From positions 30,199 through 94,198 of the forward strand of contig JACYLQ010000046.1 of assembly GCA_015272395.1 (NCBI GenBank): DNA of 64,000 nt, read 5' to 3'. Position numbers and translations under genes: made by a program. Below the pieces are notes generated by a model. The model was not told the origin of the DNA. It saw only the letters and a program-made list of their open reading frames with translations, and searched no databases. Position 1 is the first letter of the stretch. Each line of letters starts with the position of its first letter. This stretch comes from Calothrix sp. C42_A2020_038. GTDB taxonomy: Bacteria > Cyanobacteriota > Cyanobacteriia > Cyanobacteriales > Nostocaceae. This document shows positions 18,739 through 25,979 of this stretch, in pieces.

Positions 18739-19431
18739 TTGTCAGGGGCATTTTACTGTTTGGATAATGATATTATTCTTAAACTCGCTACTTGTGATAT
18801 TTTTGATGATACCCTAACAACCTTGGGCACTAATGCATCTCAAGTTAAAATACTTGACACATTTAAATATAAATTTGAAAAGCAGATTCAACGTAAAAGG
18901 GGCAGCAGGGCAACTAGTAATCCTCAATATAATGTACAAAAAGCCTTAGAAATTACTCAAAGTTTCGCAACTATTTCTGAATCAGATACCAATAATCTTG
19001 ATACTAATATTTATACTCAGTTATTAAATTATAGTCAAAACAATAATGACAATAATACTATTGACAAAGGTGAAGCGGTTTTAATCAGTCACGTTTATTA
19101 TCTTAATCAACAGGGTAATACTAATTATTTATTAACAGGTGATAAACGCTGTTTAAAAGCCTTAGCAAATTCTGGTTTTACTGATGTTATTGAATATATT
19201 AATGGTAAAGTTTGGTATTTAGAACAGTTGATTTTAAAGAATATTGAAGAAATTGGTTTTGATTTAATGCAAGCTAAAATTTATCCCGTTAGGGCTTGTG
19301 ACAGTAATATAAGATTTATATTTGGTTATAGCTCAGAGGCGCCAGAAGAAATAGTTATAGAAGGTTTGAGGCAGGAAATTCTAAATTTAAAACAGCAAAC
19401 TGGTAACTTGCTTTATCCTTATCCCGATTAG
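18739..19431 (+). CDS. PIN-like domain protein paired with ImmA/IrrE
   Basis: A 230-residue protein starting at TTG 18739, two bases after the protease stop. Acidic residues sit at the positions expected for a PIN-like nuclease: LDNDIILKLA (D9/D11), DKGEAVLISH (about 107-116) and LTGDKRCLKAL (about 131-141). PIN domains cut RNA and are common VapC-type toxins. Here the neighbour is a protease rather than a typical small antitoxin. The C-terminus (about 165-230) is an extra helical extension. The Asn/Asp-rich stretch at 90-105 is a flexible insert. Confidence 0.7.
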   Translation: MSGAFYCLDNDIILKLATCDIFDDTLTTLGTNASQVKILDTFKYKFEKQIQRKRGSRATSNPQYNVQKALEITQSFATISESDTNNLDTNIYTQLLNYSQNNNDNNTIDKGEAVLISHVYYLNQQGNTNYLLTGDKRCLKALANSGFTDVIEYINGKVWYLEQLILKNIEEIGFDLMQAKIYPVRACDSNIRFIFGYSSEAPEEIVIEGLRQEILNLKQQTGNLLYPYPD

Positions 19432-19880
19432 AGGTTGAAGCTCGTCGGAGATGCAGTGAGTGGGAAGGTTGGCGCCGTTATAGTGCCGACGGGTGAAGCT
19501 TTATAACATCTTCCAATAACGTTATTGGAAATCGAAGTGCAAGCTCGCTTCTGCAGAACATCATTGGCTTTACATCCATCCTAAAATAATAGCTCTATAA
19601 CTGTACTGAAATTTATTGGTTACTTTTTGCTTTATTTACAATTGTCTTATTTACTACCAAAGCTTACATACAATGCTCGGTGCTAACTTATCACTCTTCT
19701 AAGTATAATAACTTAGATACAGGTGATGATAACAGCTATTAAATAAACAGAATATACTCGGAAGTCAAAACCAGTACAAGCTAGAGATAATGTATTGAAT
19801 GTAATTTACGCTTACGCAACTAAAACATCAACCCTACTCAGGCTAATTATTCATCTAGAGAAGTAAATTTTAATAAAATT
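19432..19880. other. intergenic region with second palindrome
   Basis: About 450 bases, AT-rich after 19560. It contains the second 20-bp palindrome, about 80 bases after the PIN-like gene. I see no other gene in it. Confidence 0.4.
19511..19530. repeat. 20-bp perfect palindrome, copy 2
   Basis: Identical to the copies at 17311 and 24754. Copies 1 and 2 bracket the ImmA/IrrE-PIN operon, at about 410 bp before the first gene and 80 bp after the second. Confidence 0.8.
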
Positions 19881-20042
19881 ATGCCTACTGTTCGCAAGAT
19901 AACAACTAATGCGACATGTAGTGACCCAGATGCAAAAGCTTTGTTGAATGAAGGCGGTTCGTACCATTTTCGCTATAGCGGTAATGACAACACGTTTATA
20001 GGACAATTTATAGTATCAAAATCAGACTGCTATTACATGTAA
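19881..20042 (+). CDS. possible 53-residue small protein
   Basis: An ATG-to-TAA frame of 53 codons (MPTVRKITTNATCSDPDAKA at the start, YHFRYSGNDNTF in the middle, two Cys). Codon use looks protein-like, and the sequence is balanced in polar and hydrophobic residues. It has no signal peptide and no recognised family. The nearby upstream sequence has no strong ribosome binding site (TTTTAATAAAATT), which lowers confidence. Confidence 0.35.
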   Translation: MPTVRKITTNATCSDPDAKALLNEGGSYHFRYSGNDNTFIGQFIVSKSDCYYM

Positions 20043-20174
20043 GTTGTTATAAACTAATAGCTTTTTAGCTTAATGCATATTTTGCTTTCCCAAGAAATCG
20101 CTCGTTGTAAGTATGTAGAGTAGGCACCAACATAATAGTTATGACGTTTTGCCTACCTTCATGAAGATGGCGCC

Positions 20175-20471
20175 CTATTCGAGCGCATCTACCAGTTCAA
20201 AGCGCACTTTTTTCCCGATGACTCTGGCAGCACGTTCAATCGTATCCAGCGTTACGGCAGGATTGTCTGGGTCTAACAGACGGTCAAGGGACGACCTGCT
20301 TGTTTGCATTTGTTGCGCCATTTCCGTCTTACTCAGATTTCTTTTAGCCATCTCCTGTTGAATCTGCCACGCAATTACCCGTTTGACAGCAATAATATTA
20401 ATTTCGTTGAGCGTCCCTTCTTCCTCGAATAGGTCATCGAGAGAGGAACCGATATGAGGATTTTTCTTCAT
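20175..20471 (-). CDS. HigA-like XRE antitoxin
   Basis: A 98-residue protein with a helix-turn-helix of the XRE type (about 40-80: EMAKRNLSKTEMAQQMQTSR and SLDRLLDPDNPAVTLDTIER), followed by a short C-terminal strand. It overlaps the upstream toxin gene by 4 bp, giving the toxin-first order typical of higBA. It should neutralise the toxin and repress the operon. The N-terminal 35 residues are acidic and probably wrap the toxin. Confidence 0.85.
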   Translation of the reverse strand: MKKNPHIGSSLDDLFEEEGTLNEINIIAVKRVIAWQIQQEMAKRNLSKTEMAQQMQTSRSSLDRLLDPDNPAVTLDTIERAARVIGKKVRFELVDALE

Positions 20472-20818
20472 CCTATTGCCTCCACTTGCTGTTTTCGTTC
20501 TCTTGCTAAATCTAGGTCTTTCTTCGGTGTTTTCTGGGTTTTTTTTATGAACCCATGCAACAAAACCATGTCGCCCTCGTGGATACAGAACAGCACGCGC
20601 GCTTTACGACCTTGCGGTAAATTAGTGCGTACTTCGTATAACCCATCACCGATTGGGCGGCAGGTCGGCATCCCGATGGGAAAACCATATTCAACAGTTT
20701 TAATGTCTATACCAATCAAACGACGCTCCGAAACATCCAGACCTTTCAACCAGTCACGAACTGGTTCGGCGCCATTTTCATTTTGGTAGAAGCTCGCAGG
20801 AACAGGCTTTTCTGACAT
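20468..20818 (-). CDS. HigB-like toxin (DUF891, phage Gp49-like)
   Basis: A 116-residue RelE-superfamily toxin of the DUF891/Gp49-like class. The diagnostic segments are GAEPVRDWLKGLDVSERRLI, GLYEVRTNLPQGRKARVLFC and VLLHGFIKKTQKTP. Family members cleave mRNA on ribosomes. The frame is open to a TTG at 20827, but the ATG at 20818 (MSEKPVPASF) is the better start. The inverted repeat at 20922-20941 lies about 100 bp upstream and may be the operator. Confidence 0.87.
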   Translation of the reverse strand: MSEKPVPASFYQNENGAEPVRDWLKGLDVSERRLIGIDIKTVEYGFPIGMPTCRPIGDGLYEVRTNLPQGRKARVLFCIHEGDMVLLHGFIKKTQKTPKKDLDLARERKQQVEAIG

Positions 20819-21051
20819 CTCGATCAAAGGAAGCCCGGAAGTCGCACCATAACGATGTGTGGTACATTACTGTAACATCACATACGTTTTAGCCACAGTC
20901 AGACTTGATATTACATCTCACTTGTACCTTTTTTGGTACAATAAGTCAATAGGATAAAATTACACCTGTCACAGAAACTCTAAATGCCACGCCACATCTT
21001 CGAGGAGCAAATCCCTTGGATGAATTTATGCAGCAATCACATCCTTCTTAA
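20819..21051. other. divergent intergenic region before herA
   Basis: The spacer between the toxin gene and the HerA operon contains a TTGTACC/GGTACAA inverted repeat (20922-20941). No intact gene is seen. A short frame running into the next feature has an in-frame TAA at 21049. Confidence 0.4.
20922..20941. promoter_or_regulatory. inverted repeat, candidate operator
   Basis: TTGTACC, six T, GGTACAA forms a perfect 7-bp inverted repeat with a 6-bp spacer. It lies between the divergent toxin-antitoxin and HerA operons and is placed to control either one. Binding by the HigA-like antitoxin is plausible but not shown. Confidence 0.4.
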
Positions 21052-21204
21052 GATATCAATCATAATCTTAAATGTCTAGTTAGTGTTATTCTAGAAAAAG
21101 TGCTATCAGACACCAAGAAAATAGAAGCATTTTCAATATTGCTACTAGGCTTGAAGAATGTACCTGTGATTTTAAGTGTAACTACCAAAACGAAAGTATT
21201 ATGA
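21052..21204 (+). pseudogene. short broken ORF coupled to herA
   Basis: About 50 open codons end in a TGA that overlaps the herA ATG (ATGA). The peptide, with segments such as VSVILEKVLSDTKKIEAFSI and LLLGLKNVPVILSV, looks protein-like. Upstream the frame is cut by a TAA at 21049, and no good start codon exists. It may be the remains of a small first gene of the HerA-NurA operon. Confidence 0.3.
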
Positions 21205-23234
21205 GCATCAGTAGGCAGCTTACGCAAATCGACCTCTTTAAACGCTTAAAAGATGGGGAATGGGATACAGGTCTTTTTGTTGGTCGCCCTTTCCGTCTAA
21301 GTTACAGCAAGGCAGAAATCCTTGTAGCTGATGCTTGGAAACAAAGAGCCAATGGTATTCCCCAAGGATGTTTCCTACTGGCTCATTATGATAATGAGCT
21401 TGATGACCCTGCGAATGTTGAAGCAATTTTACTCCGTGTTATCCAGCCGACAAAACTGCCTACAGATCAGGATGTTATCAGCAGCATGGTCGAATATTAC
21501 AAAGATAATATCCGTACAGGTACTAATCAACGGTCTCAGCTAGATACATTTACCCGCTATGAATTTTCCTTTAGCGGTCTTGAATGCTCAGTGCTGGGTT
21601 CCTTTTATGTAGATAGTGCAGGGAAAACCCGTTTCGGTGCAGATTTAGAAAATTTCTATAGCGCACACAATTATTCGGTCATCAAACCATCAACCGACGT
21701 ATTAAAGACTATTGTCAACTACAGGGAGAATGGCGCTCCAGGTGGAATGGGGGATATTAAAATCGGGAAAGTTCGCTACAGTTCCAGCCGACGCTTCCAA
21801 CAAACTGAGACGGATGTCCCCGTGTATGTCCAAGCTCCTGATTTTGCTGGAAAAAGAACCGCTTTATTCGGTATGACCCGGACGGGTAAATCGAACACGG
21901 TTAAAAAGATTATTCAGGCTTGCGTTGAAATGAGTAACAACGCAGTTTCTCAGCTGGATCAAAACCAGGAAAGTCCTGATGAAGTTTTAAAACCTTTCAC
22001 AGAGGGTAATAATCCAAAATATCCAATTGGTCAAATCATTTTTGATATTAATGGTGAGTACGCCAACCCAAACCTTCAGGATCAAGGTACGGCTATTTTC
22101 GATTTATATCAAGACCAGACAGTTCGGTACTCAACTGTGCCAAAGCCTGGATTCTTGAAAATGAAGGTCAACTTTTACAAAGAAATCGAAAATGGCTTCG
22201 ATCTGATAAGAACCTATCCTACTATCGCAGACGACAACACTCGATTTGTTACTGGTTTCAAAACGGTGGATTTGGTTCAGCCTGAAGATTATGCCACAAA
22301 TCGTTCAGCTGCTAATCGCCACGATCGCAGAGTCGCTGTTTATCTTTGCTGTTTGCATCGAGCAGGTTTCCAAGCTCCACCAAATTTCAGAATAAGTTTT
22401 ACTGCAAATCAAGATGTTCGTAACGTTGTGCGTCAGGACGTTGACCCTAGTGAAGGAATATCTCTTGATGACGCTGCTAACTGGTGGGAGTCTTTATGGG
22501 ATATTTACGACAATAATGAAGTTGAAGTTTTTAGAAACTATAGACAAAAAAATGGGCATGAATGGGCTGATGAAGATTTAAAAGCTTTACTAGTCATGCT
22601 TACCCGTAAAAGCAGATCCGGTGGGAAAGCTGATTGCTCAGGCTTCAGAATTCTCAAACCAGTTATTGAGCAACATACCAGAACCGTTCAGGCACCTTTC
22701 GACCAAGATATTTTAAATAATCTGAGACAAGGCAAAATTGTGATTGTTGACCTTTCGCTGGGTAATCCTGAAATTCAGCGTATGTTCAGTGAGAGGATTT
22801 GCAACCGCATTTTTGCAGATGCTATCAGCCGCTTTACTAGTACCCAACCTAACAATTTTATCCAGTTTTATTTTGAGGAAGCACATAATCTTTTTCCCAA
22901 AAAAGAGGACAAAGATTTATCTCAAATCTACAATCGTTTAGCCAAAGAAGGGGCTAAATTGAATCTAGGTTTAATCTACGCAACCCAAGAAGTTAGCTCA
23001 ATCAGTAGCAACATTCTGAAAGCAACGCAGAACTGGTTTATCTCGCACCTAAATAATGAAGATGAGATTAAAGAACTGCGAAAATATTATGATTTTAGTG
23101 ACTTTACCGAAAGCTTGATTCGCTTTAGCCAAGATACGGACAAAGGCTTTGTTCGTATGAAAACTTACAGCAATCCGTTTGTAATTCCTGTCCAAATTGA
23201 CCGTTTTCCCCCTGAAGAACTTTTGATAACCTAA
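21201..23234 (+). CDS. herA: HerA-like DNA-translocating ATPase
   Basis: A 677-residue HerA/FtsK-superfamily ATPase. The N-terminal domain (about 1-110) matches a HAS-barrel. Walker A is GMTRTGKSNT near residue 224-233, Walker B is FIQFYFEEAHNLF near 552-564, and a sensor-like YATQEVSSI lies near 590. HerA forms hexamers that translocate double-stranded DNA and works with the NurA nuclease. The nurA-like gene follows after 16 bp. In bacteria, HerA proteins paired with nucleases occur in defence islands. I found no GGCGCC in this gene or the next, unlike the rest of the window. Confidence 0.88.
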   Translation: MSISRQLTQIDLFKRLKDGEWDTGLFVGRPFRLSYSKAEILVADAWKQRANGIPQGCFLLAHYDNELDDPANVEAILLRVIQPTKLPTDQDVISSMVEYYKDNIRTGTNQRSQLDTFTRYEFSFSGLECSVLGSFYVDSAGKTRFGADLENFYSAHNYSVIKPSTDVLKTIVNYRENGAPGGMGDIKIGKVRYSSSRRFQQTETDVPVYVQAPDFAGKRTALFGMTRTGKSNTVKKIIQACVEMSNNAVSQLDQNQESPDEVLKPFTEGNNPKYPIGQIIFDINGEYANPNLQDQGTAIFDLYQDQTVRYSTVPKPGFLKMKVNFYKEIENGFDLIRTYPTIADDNTRFVTGFKTVDLVQPEDYATNRSAANRHDRRVAVYLCCLHRAGFQAPPNFRISFTANQDVRNVVRQDVDPSEGISLDDAANWWESLWDIYDNNEVEVFRNYRQKNGHEWADEDLKALLVMLTRKSRSGGKADCSGFRILKPVIEQHTRTVQAPFDQDILNNLRQGKIVIVDLSLGNPEIQRMFSERICNRIFADAISRFTSTQPNNFIQFYFEEAHNLFPKKEDKDLSQIYNRLAKEGAKLNLGLIYATQEVSSISSNILKATQNWFISHLNNEDEIKELRKYYDFSDFTESLIRFSQDTDKGFVRMKTYSNPFVIPVQIDRFPPEELLIT

Positions 23235-23250
23235 TTTTCTGAAAAAGCGT

Positions 23251-24606
23251 ATGGGCTACAACAGCAGAAATAATCGCCGTCCTTTCGAGGCAGCAAGCAA
23301 AGCTTCGCATCATCACATCATTAATGACCCAGAAGTGCAGGCATTGATGGAGCGTATTTATCAACCGCCTCGTGCAGAAAATATTCCCTTAACAGACTTG
23401 ACCGTAAATTTTACCCCACCTGATAATAACCCTGTCGAGGCTATTATTGCTGTTGATGGGGGTTATACCGAGGCTATTCTGGAAAAAGATTTTCCTTCTA
23501 GAAGTGTTCACTTCTTACAATTTGGCGCATTATTTTTTAAACAGGAAGATTTAGCCCAGATAGATTCTAGTGCTTTTATCGCACCAGAAGATATGGTAAA
23601 GCTCAAAAATATTAGCCGACTTAAGTTGGCTTTACCGACCAAAAATATCCGACTTAAAGATGAGAACACACTCAAAGGTAGTGTTCTGAAAACTATTTTC
23701 GAGTTTTTTACCAAAAACACATTAGATGAGGATAAAAGCCTGATTGATACTTTGGCTTGGTTTGTTTTTCGTCGTTATAAAGGAGGACAAAGAACCGAGG
23801 AAGATAAGCGTTGGCTTTTAGCTACTAATCCCCTCAGTCCAGACGGAAATCCAGTCACGCTGTTAGAGCAAAATATGGACAGGAATTATACCTTCCCTTG
23901 TCCAGAAACAGGAGGAAGAATTCATCTTACTGATATTTTTCGCCTACATGAAGTAATTGATAAGGAAACTGAAGCGGCTGGGATACTAGGGTATTTAGTG
24001 AATGTTATTGAACACGTCATTATCATTCATTTAATTCGCCAATTGTTTAACGCCCAACCAGGTATACTGAGAAAAATTCTTTTTATTAAAGACGGTTCAT
24101 TAGGCTTTTTTGGTCAAACTGCTGGTTTGCATAAACCAATGCGTGACCTTATAAACTGGCTTCTAAGTAAACAGAATATTCTCTTGGCAGGTTTGGAAAA
24201 AAGCGGTGCGTTTGTGGATCATGCCCACGACCTCCAAAAAACCTTGAATCCAGGAGAAGCTGTTATCCTAACAGACGAATATATTTATCGGTATATTTTG
24301 CCTGGACCAGCTGACCCGACCCGCCCATACGCATCTACCAGCAACTACGGACATAAAGTCATTTTCAAAACCCGTAATGGACAGATGCACGTCGTTTCAG
24401 TTCCAGTTAGAGAACTTAAAAAGGCTCCTACTGAAAACGATTTACCAAATTTACAAGTTATATTGGCAAATGTAGAGGCGCTGCACTGTGATATGTATGA
24501 TTCGGCACTCTTCCCTGTAGCTCTAGTTAATAAATTAGTTAGCCTTTCTGCCCACCCCAGCCAGCGTATTCTTCAAAAGTTTGCTAGTTACGCAGTTAGC
24601 AGATAG
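23251..24606 (+). CDS. nurA: NurA-domain nuclease
   Basis: A 451-residue protein with the NurA nuclease signature. The first metal-binding Asp lies in AIIAVDGGYTEA (about 63-74). The second lies in LFIKDGSLGFFGQTAG (about 274-289), and EKSGAFVDHAHDL follows. NurA is a 5'-3' exonuclease and endonuclease that acts within the HerA hexamer. The N-terminal 45 residues and the middle (about 110-230) are longer than in archaeal NurA. It is the last gene of the HerA operon. Confidence 0.82.
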   Translation: MGYNSRNNRRPFEAASKASHHHIINDPEVQALMERIYQPPRAENIPLTDLTVNFTPPDNNPVEAIIAVDGGYTEAILEKDFPSRSVHFLQFGALFFKQEDLAQIDSSAFIAPEDMVKLKNISRLKLALPTKNIRLKDENTLKGSVLKTIFEFFTKNTLDEDKSLIDTLAWFVFRRYKGGQRTEEDKRWLLATNPLSPDGNPVTLLEQNMDRNYTFPCPETGGRIHLTDIFRLHEVIDKETEAAGILGYLVNVIEHVIIIHLIRQLFNAQPGILRKILFIKDGSLGFFGQTAGLHKPMRDLINWLLSKQNILLAGLEKSGAFVDHAHDLQKTLNPGEAVILTDEYIYRYILPGPADPTRPYASTSNYGHKVIFKTRNGQMHVVSVPVRELKKAPTENDLPNLQVILANVEALHCDMYDSALFPVALVNKLVSLSAHPSQRILQKFASYAVSR

Positions 24607-25479
24607 ATATTGTGAGGCACAAGTAGCAACCGATATCACTCTAAGCTTCAATTTGATTAAGAATAATTCTTTATTAAATCGATGATGTGAATATATGTGT
24701 AGGGCATGGAAGTAAAGTAAATACACTTCGATTTAACGCGCGCTGCATTCGTCTTCCAATAACGTTATTGGAAAAAATGTTGTGGACTCCGAACCGCGTG
24801 CTGACTCCGGACGTGATTTTTTCATGGGGAGGCGCCTCCGAGTGAATTCGATGACCCATAAAGACGCGCAGAATTGCACAATTACCGACGCCCGAACTTG
24901 CATACGCTGTTGCAGTGGACTTTTAATTTTGATGGCGCGCATAATTGCTCTTCGCGACCATTGGAAAATCCCCACCAACGTTCTGGCAGCAATCCCCGCT
25001 ATGGACGGAAGTTCGCTATACCTAATAACCGTCGTGATATTTTTCAGAAAGATAAGACGAAATAGTGCTGTTATAAATATTCAACCATTGCCTGACATCT
25101 CTGGCTCTATGATGACCAATAGACTGGAAGATAGCCAAGCTTTTTAGACCCCATAGTTAGGTTACATCAGTACAAATATGTTTTAGAGTTTACTAATCTT
25201 GTACTGTTATCAACGAATTGTTTATCGATAAACTGGGGAATAATTCTTTTACCTTGTATTTGCCTGCTAGTCATGCAGTTAGTAGGTAGTGCTTGCACTA
25301 TTCGAGTGTTTATTGGTTCAAAAAGCAGTTTCGCGGATATCACGCCCGACATATACAGGGGTAATCACCTCGATATTATTTAATTAACAGATAAAACCGA
25401 TCTGAAACCGAGATACGCCAAAATAGACATTCTCCAGCTATTCGGCAAGATAACTTTGAAATTTTTGCAAAAATTACAA
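24607..25479. other. long intergenic region with third palindrome
   Basis: This stretch of about 870 bases has no gene I can support. Frames of 60-120 codons on both strands (for example 24782-25147) overlap each other and match no family. It holds the third 20-bp palindrome and a 12-bp palindrome GGAGGCGCCTCC at 24828-24839. It may contain remnants of one or two decayed genes. Confidence 0.4.
24754..24773. repeat. 20-bp perfect palindrome, copy 3
   Basis: Identical to the copies at 17311 and 19511. It lies about 150 bp after the HerA-NurA genes and 780 bp before the seven-gene operon, so each module of the island is followed by one copy. Confidence 0.8.
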
Positions 25480-25527
25480 CACAACGATTTTGTTGTGTTA
25501 TAGTAGAGACACGACAAAATCGTTGTG
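25480..25527 (+). promoter_or_regulatory. promoter with flanking operator arms, near-leaderless
   Basis: CACAACGATTTTGT (25480-25493) and its exact complement ACAAAATCGTTGTG (25514-25527) flank a likely -10 box (TATAGT, 25499-25504). The ATG of the first gene is only 2 bp after the right arm, so the transcript would have a leader of about 15-20 nt without a Shine-Dalgarno sequence. A regulator bound here would cover the promoter. The XRE-ImmA protein encoded by the second gene is the obvious candidate. Confidence 0.65.
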
Positions 25528-25529
25528 AC

Positions 25530-25979
25530 ATGATACCAGCGTTTAACCCTGACGGAAACTTACCTCCGGGAGTGCATTGGACTAAATGGCAAGAATTCGC
25601 AAACAGATTTGGAACCACACCTGTCCGACAGCAACTTCTTAAGGGACTAAAGTCTGCAATAGATTCACTGTCAAAGGCTGGCTGCCAAGTCGTTTACATC
25701 GATGGCAGTTTTGTAACCGAAAAGGAGAATCCTAATGATTACGACGGTTGCTGGGATATTACGGGTGTTAACTCACGCCTTCTAGACCCCATCCTACTTA
25801 ACTTTGAAAATGGTCAAGCTGCCCAAAAAATTAAGTACCTGGGAGAACTCTTCCCAGCACAAATGTCAAAAGGCATTACCGGAAAAACATTTTTAGAGTT
25901 TTTCCAGGTTGATAAAAACACTGGCAACCAAAAAGGAATTGTTGCTATAGATTTGGGGAGAGGGCATGTTTATGATTAA
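25530..25979 (+). CDS. nucleotidyltransferase-like protein (DUF6932 type)
   Basis: A 149-residue protein. The core VVYIDGSFVTEKENPNDYDG contains the GS motif and spaced acidic residues (D-Y-D) of the nucleotidyltransferase fold, near residues 51-73. This resembles the DUF6932 group, which often sits next to XRE or ImmA-type genes. Such proteins could transfer AMP or another nucleotide to a partner, or act as MNT-like antitoxins or toxins. It is the first gene of the operon and overlaps the next by 14 bp. The family assignment is moderately sure; the activity is inferred. Confidence 0.65.
   Translation: MIPAFNPDGNLPPGVHWTKWQEFANRFGTTPVRQQLLKGLKSAIDSLSKAGCQVVYIDGSFVTEKENPNDYDGCWDITGVNSRLLDPILLNFENGQAAQKIKYLGELFPAQMSKGITGKTFLEFFQVDKNTGNQKGIVAIDLGRGHVYD

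Noticed and set aside
24782..25147. 121-codon frame after the NurA gene
   Set aside because: It overlaps another open frame, contains several low-complexity stretches and matches no family. The third palindrome sits just before it.
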